A DNA stretch of 64,000 bases from Candidatus Treponema caballi (GCA_018066285.1 JAGHRS010000008.1:60864-124863), one strand, 5' to 3'. Positions 28,996 to 38,708 are shown, numbered from the stretch's first letter. A program made the numbers and translations. Notes: a model not told the origin generated them from the letters alone.

Positions 28996-29575
28996 TGTTG
29001 CCAGCACTCTTCCTTGATTCCTGCAAGGAAGACTGATAATTTTCATCCCGCTTTGTGATTGCCTCAATCGCATCTCCGGTTTTCTGGATGCGCTTGAGGT
29101 ACACTTTGCTTGTCAGCGGGTTGAAGTATATTTTCCGCGGAAAAATTCCGCCTGTATCATTAACAAGAACCGGTATCTTTTCTTCTTCAAGATATGAAAG
29201 CGCAAAGTTGATGTTGTTGATGCCGGTCATGTTCATCTGTTCATTAGTTGTTTCCAATACGCTTGATCCACCAAAAACCTTTGCACGCAAATCTTCATGA
29301 CGTGAACCGTTTTTCAGCATATCGTTAATCAGAAGTTCCATGGCAAAATCACCAAATCGTCCTTCATCTTCAGAAGAAACCGGAGAATGCTTATTTGATT
29401 TTGGAAGCATGAAATGATTGAGTCCGCCGAATTTGTTTACGGAATCATACAAGGCAATGCTTATGCATGAACCAAGAACGGTCGCGATAAACAGATCGTC
29501 CTTACTGGTGAGGAACTCGCCCGGGTGAATGGTGATTATATCTTTCTGAAAATGCGGATCAAAATGCCTGTTCAC
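28982..29575 (-). CDS. cheD: chemoreceptor glutamine deamidase CheD
   Basis: Deamidates receptor glutamines and, in CheC-containing systems, interacts with CheC. The catalytic Cys is in TVLGSCISIALYD and the His in GGLNHFMLP; FGGSSVL and NDTGG(I)FPRKIYFNP complete the fold. 197 residues is slightly long, with a ~35-residue C-terminal tail. The start is GTG after GAGGCAGG, 11 bases after the MCP-like gene, so the ParA-like, MCP-like and cheD genes form one operon. No cheC or cheX is in the window. Confidence 0.9.
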   Translation of the reverse strand: MNRHFDPHFQKDIITIHPGEFLTSKDDLFIATVLGSCISIALYDSVNKFGGLNHFMLPKSNKHSPVSSEDEGRFGDFAMELLINDMLKNGSRHEDLRAKVFGGSSVLETTNEQMNMTGINNINFALSYLEEEKIPVLVNDTGGIFPRKIYFNPLTSKVYLKRIQKTGDAIEAITKRDENYQSSLQESRKSAGNITWF

Positions 29576-29586
29576 TCAACCTGCCT

Positions 29587-31338
29587 CTAAAAGAATGTTA
29601 TGTCTCCGGCGTCTGTGCCTTGCTGGACATCAACACCAGCGACGCTGCCTGCTTCAAGTTTGTCTTCTGTAATGGTGAAATGCCCGATGAAGTCGAGAAT
29701 ATCCTGGTTGTGGATTTCAATGTTTTCAAGGCTGTATTCATTCTTGACTTCTGCACACTTGTTTTCGTGATATTCGAGCAGTTCGTTGACAGACTCTGTT
29801 GCTTCTGTAAGTTTTTCTGAAAGTTCCATGAGGCTGCCCATAAGTTCATCTATACGGTTGTATGATGTGAAGAATTCCGGAGTATAGATGGTAACTGACT
29901 TAACTGATGAAGTAAGTTTGTCATAAGCAGATTCAAGTGCACTTGAATAAGACAGTTTCTGCTCATCAACGGTACTGAAGTTTATTTTGTCTGCTGCAGA
30001 CCTCTCAAGGAAGAGATCGATTTCCTGCGTGACGGCATCAGTATAGTCAGAAAGCTTCTTCTGGGCAGTGTTGACGTCTTCCTTGGTACTTTCAATGATA
30101 TTGGACATGTGTTCTACAGTGTCCTTGATGCTTGCAATGGCTTCGTTTCTTGCAACTTCAATGCGCTGTGCAATTGCTACATAGTTGAGCATTGTAGTAA
30201 TAGGCATGAAGCCTGAGAATACTTTTGACATGTTGGCAACATCATGCTGGATGTTGTTGACTGCTTCCATGACTTTGTTCTGAATGGTCTGATATGACTT
30301 GAAAAGGGTAGAGAACCGTTCAAAATCCTCAACTGCCTCAACCATGCGGCTTTTAAGCTGTTTAAGTTCGTTGTCTGTGTTCTCACTGGCGTTTGTGAAG
30401 CTTTCAACAGTGTCGTTTATGTCGTAAAGTATCTGGTTTGCAGCCATCTGATTTGTAGTAAACGTGTTGATGCTGTTATCAAGTTTTTCCTGGATGCGTG
30501 AAAGGCAGCGGGAACAGATTGTTGCAAGTCGTGTATTTGCCGTGTATTGCTCAAGTCTGGCAATTGGATCTGCATCGTCAGCAGGATCTGTAATCTTGTT
30601 GATTGCGATGAGGACATCATCAAGTGACTGTCTGATTATGTCCTGCATCTGAATGCCTTCCATAGCTTTGATGATAGGATGCTTTACTTCCTTTGCCTGT
30701 TCAATGATGGTGCCAAGCTTGTCGGTGATGCGGTTTGATGCTTCAAGCATACCTTCGTTTGAATCGGTTATCTTCTTCTCACCGTCTTCGTTTACGCTGT
30801 CAGTTGCCTGAATCTGAGCCTGGAAATCAGCGAGTGATTCCTGAATGCTTGACCTGCAGGTAAAAAGAGCTTCTGACTGGGTAATCAGACGCAGAGACAT
30901 TTCCTTAAGGTTGGAAGTGATGTAACTGAATGCCTGTCCGGCTTTTCCTGAGTGAATGGATACGACCATTGCATTGAGGGAAATGACTTCCATTTCCTCA
31001 CTGCCGTCTTTTATTCCAAGGATTATCTGCTGGACATCGTCAAGAAGATGCGTGTTATTGGTAAAACTTGCGAACAGATCAGAGTTTTTGGTTCTGATGG
31101 AGTTAAGGAATGCTATGTTTTTTGAAAGAAGTTCTTCCTGCTGTTTCAACAGATGCTGGAGGTCCCTCTGTATGTGGCTGAATTCCTCAAATGCAGCGTT
31201 CGAGTGCCCGCTTTTTCCTGTGGCATCAATTTCCTGGATAAGGACAGGAAAAGTGTCGCTCAGCTCAAGGAATTCCTTTTCGCTTTCGTCGCTGATGTAT
31301 TTAAGCTTTTCATAAATCTCTCTCTTGTCAATTGCCAT
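29587..31338 (-). CDS. soluble MCP-like coiled-coil protein
   Basis: 583 residues, no transmembrane helix, almost wholly helical. A segment at ~115-150 (EVISLNAMVVSIHSGKAGQAFSYITSNLKEM) looks like a degenerate chemoreceptor hairpin (compare [19 protein letters not shown] in the true receptor of this window), and GIQMQDIIRQSLDDVLIAI follows. A second similar stretch occurs at ~385-420 (LNYVAIAQRIEVARNEAIASI), suggesting an internal duplication. It lies between a ParA-like ATPase and cheD. Likely role: a cytoplasmic component of chemotaxis arrays; alternative: a phosphatase or localisation factor. Confidence 0.7.
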   Translation of the reverse strand: MAIDKREIYEKLKYISDESEKEFLELSDTFPVLIQEIDATGKSGHSNAAFEEFSHIQRDLQHLLKQQEELLSKNIAFLNSIRTKNSDLFASFTNNTHLLDDVQQIILGIKDGSEEMEVISLNAMVVSIHSGKAGQAFSYITSNLKEMSLRLITQSEALFTCRSSIQESLADFQAQIQATDSVNEDGEKKITDSNEGMLEASNRITDKLGTIIEQAKEVKHPIIKAMEGIQMQDIIRQSLDDVLIAINKITDPADDADPIARLEQYTANTRLATICSRCLSRIQEKLDNSINTFTTNQMAANQILYDINDTVESFTNASENTDNELKQLKSRMVEAVEDFERFSTLFKSYQTIQNKVMEAVNNIQHDVANMSKVFSGFMPITTMLNYVAIAQRIEVARNEAIASIKDTVEHMSNIIESTKEDVNTAQKKLSDYTDAVTQEIDLFLERSAADKINFSTVDEQKLSYSSALESAYDKLTSSVKSVTIYTPEFFTSYNRIDELMGSLMELSEKLTEATESVNELLEYHENKCAEVKNEYSLENIEIHNQDILDFIGHFTITEDKLEAGSVAGVDVQQGTDAGDITFF

Positions 31339-31342
31339 TTTT

Positions 31343-32326
31343 TTACCTGTCTCTCTCCTGATGTTCGTAATACGACTTGATTATCTCCTCGAAGTTTTCC
31401 AGTGCTTCTTCGAGCCTCATATCTGTATGGTCTGATGCGGCCTCTATTCGTTTAACTACTGCGGGAAGAGCCTGTGAAAAAGCTGATCCCGGATTAAGAA
31501 GGCAGAGTGGCTGTCTTCTTGCAATTGAAATACCAATGTTCTGGTCATAGGGCACGAAACCGATTACTTCCGGATTGATTGAAAGCTTATTACGCGAAAG
31601 TGTCAGAAGTCTGTTTCCAAGAACAGCATCATCGCCTTGTCTTCCCATGTTCATGATGATACGTGGTTTGAAAGATTTAAGCTGATTGAGTGCAAGTTCG
31701 GCACTCTCTGGAAATGTTGCTCCAATGACAGAAAGAATCTGTTCGAAAGAGTATTCCTTTCCTTCCATACGCTGCAGTACGCTGTTCTGGAGTATCTGAC
31801 GTTCCGGGCTTTTTGACGGGAATGTGCGGTAAAGAAGGCGGAAAACAGTCGTCTTGAGAAAAGAATAAGCATTGAGAATAGATGTAAGTTCTGGTGTAAC
31901 GACGATGATTCCGTCGTTGGTTGTAATGAAGAAATCTACTATATTGTAAGTTGAACCTGCTCCAAGGTCGAGGATGATGTAATCTGCATCAAGAGCCTGA
32001 ATGTTTCTGAGTATCTTGCATTTCGTAAAGAAATCCATATTTGCGACACCAGGGTACAGACAGTCTCCGGCAATGAACTGAAGATTCGGAATGCCGGTGG
32101 CCTGGAGAAGATTTGAGAAGTCTGTTTCCTGCTTTGTAATGAATGTGCCAATTCCAGCCTGATTATTTTTAAGGCCAAGCAGTGTATGCAGATTTGCACC
32201 ACCAAGGTCTAAATCAACGAGAATTGTTTTTTTGCATTGTTGGGCCAGTGTAACAGCCAGATTGAGCGATAAGACACTTTTTCCAACGCCGCCTTTTCCA
32301 CCTGCAACAGGTATCAATACAGCCAT
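31343..32326 (-). CDS. ParA/MinD-family ATPase (FlhG-like)
   Basis: A membrane- or pole-associated P-loop ATPase of 327 residues. The deviant Walker A GGKGGVGKS, switch I VDLDLGGANLHTLLG and switch II DYIILDLGAGSTYNIVDFF define the MinD/ParA/FlhG group. The C-terminal part (~150-250) is helical with an extra segment. It leads the operon with the MCP-like protein (4-base gap) and cheD, so it may position chemotaxis arrays or flagella rather than plasmids. Whether it resembles ParC, FlhG or MinD more closely cannot be decided by eye. Confidence 0.85.
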   Translation of the reverse strand: MAVLIPVAGGKGGVGKSVLSLNLAVTLAQQCKKTILVDLDLGGANLHTLLGLKNNQAGIGTFITKQETDFSNLLQATGIPNLQFIAGDCLYPGVANMDFFTKCKILRNIQALDADYIILDLGAGSTYNIVDFFITTNDGIIVVTPELTSILNAYSFLKTTVFRLLYRTFPSKSPERQILQNSVLQRMEGKEYSFEQILSVIGATFPESAELALNQLKSFKPRIIMNMGRQGDDAVLGNRLLTLSRNKLSINPEVIGFVPYDQNIGISIARRQPLCLLNPGSAFSQALPAVVKRIEAASDHTDMRLEEALENFEEIIKSYYEHQERDR

Positions 32327-32332
32327 AATTCT

Positions 32333-32361
32333 ATATTAGAAGTGAATTCATGAGCCCGCAA
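32333..32361 (-). promoter_or_regulatory. promoter candidate for the ParA-like operon
   Basis: Minus-strand TTGCGG, 17 nt, TAATAT. The -10 ends six bases before the ATG at 32326 and there is no Shine-Dalgarno, which suggests a leaderless transcript. Confidence 0.4.
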
Positions 32362-32410
32362 GAAAAATTTTAATGTAATGGGTATTAAATTATCCAATGA
32401 ATAATAACTG

Positions 32411-32438
32411 TTGACACCTCCGCGTTTCGATTTATGAT
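32411..32438 (+). promoter_or_regulatory. strong sigma70-type promoter for the chemoreceptor gene
   Basis: Perfect TTGACA, 16 nt, TATGAT. It leaves a short leader with GAGGG six bases before the ATG at 32460. Confidence 0.75.
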
Positions 32439-32459
32439 GAAAATAAAGTGAGGGTTTAT

Positions 32460-33965
32460 ATGCGCTTAAGAAGAAAGTTGGGACTCAGTATTATTTCAAT
32501 CTGTCTGATAATGTTTGTCATGCTTATCTTATCAGTGGTAAGTTCGACACATACCATACAGAAACTTATGGTACTTGTCACAGGTTATTTACAGACTTCT
32601 TCAGATTCTGCAGAAAATATTGCGTCATTCCAGATGTCATTAAGTTCTTATGGAAGTGTTCTGAAGACGCAGATGTCGGTTGTCATTGTCCAGGGAGCAC
32701 TTGGTTTACTATTGAGTATTCTTATTGGTTACCTTATGGGTAAGGCAATTGTGAAACCCCTGAATTTGTTCCTTAAAGAATTCAGCTGCCTTACTAAGGG
32801 AGATCTTACGCTTGATGGTATCTCTGAAAAAGATAGAAAGAAGGTTTCCGCCCAGAAGGATGAGCTTGGAGAGCTCGGCCGCGGCATTGATGTCCTTATC
32901 GAGAACTTTGCCAATGTTCTGTATCAGGTTCAGGAATCAAGCAAGAATGTCGCTGTTGGCGCAAAGGAAATAAGCAAAGGAAGCCAGGCTATATCATCAG
33001 ATTCTTCGACTCAGGCGTCTTTCGCTGAGGAGATTTCTTCTACTGTTGAAGAAATGGCTTCAAATATACGTCGCAACGCTGATAACTCATCTCAGTCAGA
33101 TGCCATTGCGCAGAAAGTGCTTGAAGCTGGAAAGCGTGGTAGTGAGGCTGTTACTCAGACAGTTGATGCCATGCATCAGATTGCCGATAAGATTTCCATC
33201 ATTGAAGATATTTCAAGTCAGACAAACAGACTTGCCCTTAATGCTGCTATTGAAGCTGCCCGTGCTGGAGAAGCCGGTCGCGGATTTGCTGTTGTTGCAA
33301 GTGAAGTAAGAAAACTTGCGGAACGCAGCCAGAATGCTGCAGTTGAAATTGGCGATCTGTCACACAACAGTGTTGAGGTCGCTGAGGAGACAGGCCGCAT
33401 CTTTGAGGAAATGGTCCCTGATATAGCCCGCACTGCAGATCTGACTCAGGAAATTGCGGCCGCAGCGCGTGAAGAAGATGTTGGCGCACAGCAGATTAAT
33501 AAGGCTGTTGTTGAACTTGATACACTTGTTCAGAAAGGAGCAACGGCGTCCGAAGAGTTTGCTTCAGTTTCAGAGGAACTGTCTGCTCAGGCAGAAAAAC
33601 TCGTTGAAGTGCTTGGTTTCTTTAAGTTCACAGCAACTCAGCCTAAAAAAGAACAGCCGAAAATCGCCGCTCCATCCTCTCGTAAGGCGCTGCCTTCAGC
33701 TCCGAAACCAGAGACTCCAAAGGCTGCTCCAAAAGCCGCCGTTAAAAGTGTGGCAGAGGAAAAGCCTGTACAGAAGCCGCCTGTACAAAAGCCAGTTCTT
33801 GCTCCGGAACCGAAGGAAGAGCCTGTTCCAGGAAGTGAGACAGCGGCTGCGGCTGAGCCTGCAAGCCAGGATGATGATCCATTCTTCAGCTCAAAGATAA
33901 GCCGGCAGGGAAGCGGATATGTTCCGGCAGAATTTGTTTCAGATTCAGACTTTGAGGAATTCTGA
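32460..33965 (+). CDS. methyl-accepting chemotaxis protein
   Basis: A membrane chemoreceptor of 501 residues. TM1 at ~10-30, a periplasmic part of only ~50 residues, TM2 at ~78-100, a HAMP region, then the signalling coiled coil with the hairpin tip [30 protein letters not shown]. After the signalling domain comes an ~100-residue Pro/Ala/Lys-rich tail ending DFEEF. The track start is a GTG at 32448; the ATG at 32460 follows GAGGG. The small sensor loop suggests it senses something in the membrane or through a partner. It diverges from the ParA-like operon. Confidence 0.92.
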   Translation: MRLRRKLGLSIISICLIMFVMLILSVVSSTHTIQKLMVLVTGYLQTSSDSAENIASFQMSLSSYGSVLKTQMSVVIVQGALGLLLSILIGYLMGKAIVKPLNLFLKEFSCLTKGDLTLDGISEKDRKKVSAQKDELGELGRGIDVLIENFANVLYQVQESSKNVAVGAKEISKGSQAISSDSSTQASFAEEISSTVEEMASNIRRNADNSSQSDAIAQKVLEAGKRGSEAVTQTVDAMHQIADKISIIEDISSQTNRLALNAAIEAARAGEAGRGFAVVASEVRKLAERSQNAAVEIGDLSHNSVEVAEETGRIFEEMVPDIARTADLTQEIAAAAREEDVGAQQINKAVVELDTLVQKGATASEEFASVSEELSAQAEKLVEVLGFFKFTATQPKKEQPKIAAPSSRKALPSAPKPETPKAAPKAAVKSVAEEKPVQKPPVQKPVLAPEPKEEPVPGSETAAAAEPASQDDDPFFSSKISRQGSGYVPAEFVSDSDFEEF

Positions 33966-33997
33966 TTACATTTTTATTCAGTTTAAGACTGGCCAAG

Positions 33998-34026
33998 TTG
34001 AATAAATATTCATAAATCTGTATACT
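33998..34026 (+). promoter_or_regulatory. sigma70-type promoter for the amino-acid ABC operon
   Basis: TTGAAT, 17 nt, TATACT. The predicted 5' leader of about 40 nt contains a hairpin (next entry) and AGAGGAG before the ATG at 34074. Confidence 0.75.
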
Positions 34027-34035
34027 CTCTCTGGA

Positions 34036-34056
34036 GAGTGTTGTTAAAAAACACTC
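34036..34056 (+). promoter_or_regulatory. 5' leader hairpin
   Basis: GAGTGTT-GTTAAAA-AACACTC is a perfect 7-bp stem with a 7-nt loop between the promoter and the ribosome-binding site. It could stabilise the transcript or tune translation. It lacks a T-tract, so it is not an intrinsic terminator. Confidence 0.45.
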
Positions 34057-34073
34057 CCAGAGGAGTAAAATTC

Positions 34074-34880
34074 ATGAAAAAACTGATTACTGTTCTTCTC
34101 GTTATCCTCATGGCATCAGCAGTCGTATTTGCTGGTGGAAAAAAGGATACAGCAGATAATTCACTTGAAAATGTAAAGAATGCAGGTGTTTTCACACTTG
34201 GACTTGATGATTCTTTCCCACCTTATGGATATCGTGATGAAGACAACAATATTGTTGGATATGATATTGATCTTGCTTCTGAAGTTTGCAACCGTCTTGG
34301 TGTAAAGCTTGTCTGCCAGCCGATTGACTGGGATTCAAAAGAGCAGGAACTTAATACAGGTAAAATTGACTGCATCTGGAATGGTTTCACTATTACTGAT
34401 GAACGTCTTGAAGCAATGGAGTTCACAGCTCCCTATGTTGATAACTCACAGATTCTCGTTGTAAATAAGGACTCTGGAATCAAGAAGCTTGCTGATATGA
34501 ACGGCAAGAACCTCGGACTTCAGGCTGGTTCAAGTGCTGCAGACGCTCTTGATGAAGCTGCAGCTTTCAAGGCTACACTCCGCAATGTCGTTGAGTTCAA
34601 GGATAACCTTACAGCACTCATGGATCTTGAGATTAAAGGTGTTGATGCTGTTCTTCTTGATATTGGTGTTGCTCAGCAGGCAATTGAGAAGGAAGGAAAG
34701 CCATTCGTCATTATTTCAGAAGCTGTAGCTTCAGAGCAGTACGGAGTAGGTTTCCGCAAGGGTGATGTTGCTCTTCGCGATGCTGTTCAGGGTGCTCTTG
34801 AAGAAATGGTAAAAGACGGTACAATGGAAAAGCTTGACCAGAAATGGTTCGGTGAATCCAAATCTGTAATCGGTAAGTAA
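34074..34880 (+). CDS. amino-acid ABC transporter substrate-binding protein
   Basis: A periplasmic binding protein of family 3 (polar amino acids). A signal peptide (KKLITVLLVILMASAVVFA) ends before GGKKD. GVFTLGLDDSFPPYGYRD and NIVGYDIDLASEVCNRLGVK are the classic start of the fold, and MEFTAPYVDNSQILVVNK the hinge. 268 residues. AGAGGAG precedes the ATG; the track start at 34038 is a GTG in the leader. The stop overlaps the permease start (TAATG). The exact amino acid cannot be told. Confidence 0.92.
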   Translation: MKKLITVLLVILMASAVVFAGGKKDTADNSLENVKNAGVFTLGLDDSFPPYGYRDEDNNIVGYDIDLASEVCNRLGVKLVCQPIDWDSKEQELNTGKIDCIWNGFTITDERLEAMEFTAPYVDNSQILVVNKDSGIKKLADMNGKNLGLQAGSSAADALDEAAAFKATLRNVVEFKDNLTALMDLEIKGVDAVLLDIGVAQQAIEKEGKPFVIISEAVASEQYGVGFRKGDVALRDAVQGALEEMVKDGTMEKLDQKWFGESKSVIGK

Positions 34881-35515
34881 TGCAGAAACTGCTCGTAATA
34901 ATGCTTCAGGGAACGGTAACGTCCCTTGAAGTATTTTTTCTGACACTTCTATTTTCAATTCCTCTTGGACTGATATTCGCTTTCGGGCGGATGTCGAAGC
35001 ATAAAGTCCTTTCAGCAATAACGAATTTCTTTATGCTTATCGTCCGTGGAACTCCGCTCATCCTGCAGCTTATTTTCATATACTTTGCCCCATATTACCT
35101 TTTCAAAATATCATGGGACCGTTTTACTGCGGCTATTGTTGCGTTCGCAATCAACTACGCCTGTTATTTTGCAGAAATCTACCGTGGTGGCATTCAGTCA
35201 ATTCCACAAGGACAGTATGAAGCTGCAAAAGTTCTTGGATTCACAAAAGGACAGACTTTCTTCAAGGTTGTTCTTCCTCAGGTGGTGAAGAGAATCCTGC
35301 CTGCAATGGGTAATGAAGTAATGACACTTGTAAAGGATACAGCTTTGGCTCAGACGATTGGTGTCGCAGAACTTTTCCGGGCAGCACAGAACGCGGCAAG
35401 CCGTCAGTTCTCCACTGTTCCTATTTTCATAGCCGGTGTTTTTTATTTTGTAATGAACTGGGTTGTTCATTCTGTCTTTGAACGGATTGAGAAAAAACTC
35501 TCGTATTATAAATAA
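34880..35515 (+). CDS. amino-acid ABC transporter permease
   Basis: A HisM/GlnP-type inner-membrane permease of 211 residues with about five transmembrane helices. RGTPLILQL is the characteristic family motif, and [21 protein letters not shown] is the EAA loop that contacts the ATPase. A single permease gene implies a homodimer. It overlaps the binding-protein stop by one base and is followed after 8 bases by the ATPase. Confidence 0.93.
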   Translation: MQKLLVIMLQGTVTSLEVFFLTLLFSIPLGLIFAFGRMSKHKVLSAITNFFMLIVRGTPLILQLIFIYFAPYYLFKISWDRFTAAIVAFAINYACYFAEIYRGGIQSIPQGQYEAAKVLGFTKGQTFFKVVLPQVVKRILPAMGNEVMTLVKDTALAQTIGVAELFRAAQNAASRQFSTVPIFIAGVFYFVMNWVVHSVFERIEKKLSYYK

Positions 35516-35523
35516 GGTATCGC

Positions 35524-36279
35524 ATGGAAGTTGTAAGCGTTAAGAATGCAAAAAAAAGTTTTGGTGATCTTGATGTACTGAAGGATATCTCCTTTTCCGT
35601 TCACAAAGGAGAAGTTCTTGGTATTATAGGGCCGTCAGGTTCCGGAAAATCAACAATGCTCCGCTGCATCACACAGCTTGAAAAGCTGAGCGGCGGCTCA
35701 ATAGAAATTTGCGGTGACACGCTTGTAACAGAAGATGCTGACGGAAACCCTGTTTATTCAGATAAGGAAACATGCCGCCGCATTCTGCTTAAGACGGGCA
35801 TGGTGTTCCAGAACTTCAACCTGTTCCCGCATTTCAGCGTTCTCAGAAACATAACAGAAGCCCAGGTATCTGTCCTCGGCATTCCAAAAGCGGAAGCGGA
35901 AGAAACTGCCCGCGCGCTTCTTGCTAAAATGGGGCTTGCAGACAAGGCAGACGCTTATCCGTGCCAGCTTTCTGGTGGACAGCAGCAGCGCGTTTCAATT
36001 GCTCGCGCCCTTGCCCTTAAGCCTGAAGTCCTCTTCTTTGATGAGCCGACAAGCGCGCTTGACCCGGAACTTACCAGCGAAATTCTGAAGGTAATAAAGG
36101 AACTCGCTGCTGAAAAAATGACTATGGTCGTTGTAACGCACGAAATGGCTTTTGCCCGTGATCTTTCTGACTACATCATCTTTATGGATGGTGGCGTCAT
36201 TGTAGAGCAGGGTGAAGCTAAAGAACTCATAAATAACCCTAAAGAAGAGCGCACAAAAGCCTTTCTCAGCAAGTATTAA
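35524..36279 (+). CDS. amino-acid ABC transporter ATP-binding protein
   Basis: GlnQ/HisP-type ATPase of 251 residues. Walker [11 protein letters not shown]-loop [11 protein letters not shown], signature LSGGQQQR, Walker [15 protein letters not shown] and the switch His in VVTHEMAF are all intact. AAGG precedes the ATG. It completes a three-gene importer with the binding protein and permease. Confidence 0.95.
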   Translation: MEVVSVKNAKKSFGDLDVLKDISFSVHKGEVLGIIGPSGSGKSTMLRCITQLEKLSGGSIEICGDTLVTEDADGNPVYSDKETCRRILLKTGMVFQNFNLFPHFSVLRNITEAQVSVLGIPKAEAEETARALLAKMGLADKADAYPCQLSGGQQQRVSIARALALKPEVLFFDEPTSALDPELTSEILKVIKELAAEKMTMVVVTHEMAFARDLSDYIIFMDGGVIVEQGEAKELINNPKEERTKAFLSKY

Positions 36280-36289
36280 TCCGCATATA

Positions 36290-36318
36290 TTGAAACAATT
36301 CCCGAAAACTGATATAAG
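36290..36318 (+). promoter_or_regulatory. sigma70-type promoter for the rpsP operon
   Basis: TTGAAA, 17 nt, TATAAG, about 60 nt before the rpsP start. The leader ends with GGAGGAAAC before the GTG. Confidence 0.55.
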
Positions 36319-36380
36319 TATTGTTTATACTGTAGACTAGCCCTAGGTGTGTCTATAGCAACTATTTTGGAGGAAACAAA

Positions 36381-36629
36381 GTGGTAAGAATCAGACTTAA
36401 GAAGTTTGGAACCAAAAAGCGTCCATTCTACCGTGTTGTAGTTCAGGACTCACGCAAGCCTCGCGATGGTACAACCATTGAAGAAATCGGCACATACTGC
36501 CCGATCGAAGTTGAGGAAAAGCAGTTCGCTGTAAATGCTGAGCGTGTTAAGTACTGGATTGGTGTTGGTGCCCAGCCATCTGACACTGTAAAGAAGCTTT
36601 TAAACAAAGCAGCAAAAGCAGCAAAGTAA
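36381..36629 (+). CDS. rpsP: 30S ribosomal protein S16
   Basis: A small-subunit assembly protein. [29 protein letters not shown] is the S16 signature; 82 residues is normal. The start is GTG with a strong GGAGGA. It heads the conserved rpsP-khpA-rimM-trmD-rplS operon. Confidence 0.97.
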   Translation: MVRIRLKKFGTKKRPFYRVVVQDSRKPRDGTTIEEIGTYCPIEVEEKQFAVNAERVKYWIGVGAQPSDTVKKLLNKAAKAAK

Positions 36630-36650
36630 TACTGAAGGAGTAATTGGGAA

Positions 36651-36884
36651 ATGGAAAAAGACCTGATTGAATACATTGCTAAATCATTGGTCGATGACCC
36701 AAGTGCTGTTTCGGTACAGGAAGTCGAAGGCGAGAAGTCAATGGTCATTGAACTTCGTGTAGCCCAGGGCGATATCGGCAAGGTAATCGGCAAATACGGC
36801 CGCATTGCAAAGGCTCTTCGCACTGTGTTAAGCGCAAGTGCAACAAAATCTGGCAAACGCTACAGTCTGGAAATTCTTGACTGA
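36651..36884 (+). CDS. khpA: KH-domain RNA-binding protein KhpA
   Basis: A 77-residue single KH domain (YlqC/KhpA family). The GxxG loop is in VIGKYGRIAKALRTVL. In other bacteria KhpA pairs with KhpB to bind RNA. Its place between rpsP and rimM is the usual one. AGGAG stands about ten bases before the ATG, and the stop overlaps the rimM start (TGATG). Confidence 0.93.
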   Translation: MEKDLIEYIAKSLVDDPSAVSVQEVEGEKSMVIELRVAQGDIGKVIGKYGRIAKALRTVLSASATKSGKRYSLEILD

Positions 36885-37495
36885 TGGACAAGGCTTGCGG
36901 CTTGGTGACAGGTATTATCCGGACGGCTCATGGCCTTCAGGGTAAGTTCAAAGTAGAGAGTTCTTCTGGTGAGGTTGATCACTTTTTCGAACTGACAGAA
37001 GTAACTTTGAGGAAGGGAAGTTTCGAGAAACTGTATCAGGTTGATTCAGTTGAAGGAAGCGGTGCCGGCCTTATCATGAAACTTGCGGGTATTGATACCC
37101 CTGAAGCTGTGGATAAACTCCGCGGCGCAGAGATTATCGTTCCGCGTGACAAAGCTTGTCCTTTGAAGAAGGATGAGTGGTATGTCGAAGATCTTAAACA
37201 ATGTACACTCATTTATGACACTACGTCAGAAAAGGGTGTTAATATTAACGGATTGCCTGTTGAAGGAAAACCGGCGTGCATTGTAGCCGGTCATATCACA
37301 GACGTATTGGAAGGCGGAGCTGGTGACCTCCTTGAGGTTGCGGTTTCCGAGAATTTGCACGGTGATGTTGAGGGTATTGATGGTTCAGGAAAACAGAAGG
37401 TACTTCTGGTGCCATTCAAAAACGAGTTTATCGGTACTGTTGATATCAAACGCAAGACTGTGCAGTTGATGCACCTCTGGATTCTGGAGATTTAA
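36884..37495 (+). CDS. rimM: 16S rRNA processing protein RimM
   Basis: A 30S maturation factor that binds S19 near the 16S head. GIIRTAHGLQGKFKVE is the N-terminal RimM motif, and DEWYVEDLKQC opens the PRC-barrel half. 203 residues is slightly long; the ~20 residues around GDVEGIDGSGKQK are an insertion. Position before trmD and the two-base gap support the call. Confidence 0.93.
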   Translation: MDKACGLVTGIIRTAHGLQGKFKVESSSGEVDHFFELTEVTLRKGSFEKLYQVDSVEGSGAGLIMKLAGIDTPEAVDKLRGAEIIVPRDKACPLKKDEWYVEDLKQCTLIYDTTSEKGVNINGLPVEGKPACIVAGHITDVLEGGAGDLLEVAVSENLHGDVEGIDGSGKQKVLLVPFKNEFIGTVDIKRKTVQLMHLWILEI

Positions 37496-37497
37496 CC

Positions 37498-38274
37498 ATG
37501 AACTTCCATGTGCTGACCTTGTTTCCTGAAATACCGCGAGCTTTCTTCGAAAACTCAATCATGGCTAAAGCGGTAGAGAAGGGAATTATTGCCTACGATT
37601 TGGTGAATATCAGGGATTTTGCCTTTGATAAACACAAGACATGTGATGACAATCCGTACGGGGGCGGTGCCGGAATGCTTATGCTTCCAGAACCGCTTAG
37701 TCTGGCGCTTAAGTCTGTTTGCAGAAAGATTAACGCTGAAGCCAAGGAAAGAGGCGTTAAACCAAAGAAGCGCGTTATTTACGTAACGCCTTCAGGAAAG
37801 CCTTTCACACAGAAACTGGCACAGGACTTAAGTCAGGAAAGCGACCTGGTCTTCATCTGCGGCCGATACGAAGGTATTGACCAGAGGATTATAGACAGCT
37901 GGGTTGACGATGAAATCAGCATCGGAGACTATGTAATGTCATCCGGTGAGCTTGCTGCAACAGTAATCATTGATGCAGTGTACCGCCTTGTAGACGGTGT
38001 GATTTCTAGCGAAAGCCTTGAAGAGGAAAGCTATACTGACGGTTTGCTTGAATATCCGCAGTACACTCACCCGGAAGTGTTCGACGGCATGAAGGTTCCT
38101 GAGGTTTTACTTTCAGGACATCATGAAAACATACGGAAGTGGCGTCTTAAGATGCGGCTCCGGAAAACGCTCAGAGTGCGGCCTGATCTGGTTGCAAAAG
38201 CGCGTGAACAGGGGCTTTTATCAAAAGAAGCAGAAAAGATGATTGAGGAAATTACTAACGAAACAGGAGACTGA
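37498..38274 (+). CDS. trmD: tRNA (guanine-37-N1) methyltransferase
   Basis: Methylates G37 next to the anticodon to prevent frameshifting. A SPOUT knot protein: [12 protein letters not shown] start, [12 protein letters not shown], and the SAM-binding trefoil knot [11 protein letters not shown] with [11 protein letters not shown]. 258 residues is normal. It lies in the canonical place between rimM and rplS. Confidence 0.96.
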   Translation: MNFHVLTLFPEIPRAFFENSIMAKAVEKGIIAYDLVNIRDFAFDKHKTCDDNPYGGGAGMLMLPEPLSLALKSVCRKINAEAKERGVKPKKRVIYVTPSGKPFTQKLAQDLSQESDLVFICGRYEGIDQRIIDSWVDDEISIGDYVMSSGELAATVIIDAVYRLVDGVISSESLEEESYTDGLLEYPQYTHPEVFDGMKVPEVLLSGHHENIRKWRLKMRLRKTLRVRPDLVAKAREQGLLSKEAEKMIEEITNETGD

Positions 38275-38275
38275 G

Positions 38276-38641
38276 ATGGATCTTATTAAGACTATTGAAG
38301 AATCACAGAAAAAGGCTGAAGTAACATCATTCAAAGCTGGTGATACAGTAAAGGTTTTCTTCAAGATTATTGAAGGAAAGACAGAGCGTATCCAGGTTTA
38401 CGAAGGCCTCGTAATCTGCATCAAGGGTGAAGGCGTTCGCCAGACATTCACCGTCCGCAAGAACTCATACGGTGTTGGCGTAGAACGCGTATTCCCACTG
38501 CACTCACCACGCATTGAGAAGATTGAACTGGTCCGCCCAGGTAAAGTTCGCCGCTCAAAGCTCTACTACATCCGCGAGAAGATTGGTAAGGGTGCTAAGA
38601 TTAAGGAACTTATCGTAAAGAAAGAAGGCGATGCTGAGTAA
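38276..38641 (+). CDS. rplS: 50S ribosomal protein L19
   Basis: A subunit-interface protein. [22 protein letters not shown] and the conserved [21 protein letters not shown] are diagnostic. The track start at 38243 lies within trmD; the ATG at 38276, one base after the trmD stop and preceded by AGGAGA, gives 121 residues. It is the last gene of the operon and is followed by a strong terminator. Confidence 0.96.
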   Translation: MDLIKTIEESQKKAEVTSFKAGDTVKVFFKIIEGKTERIQVYEGLVICIKGEGVRQTFTVRKNSYGVGVERVFPLHSPRIEKIELVRPGKVRRSKLYYIREKIGKGAKIKELIVKKEGDAE

Positions 38642-38656
38642 TTACCGGCAATAGCT

Positions 38657-38708
38657 TCAAAAAAAGGTCTGACTTCGTTATAAAAATGAGGTCAGGCCTT
38701 TTTTTTTC
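38657..38708 (+). terminator. intrinsic terminator after rplS
   Basis: AAAGGTCTGAC and GTCAGGCCTTT pair (one G-U) around a 17-nt loop and run into a nine-T tract. Confidence 0.85.
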
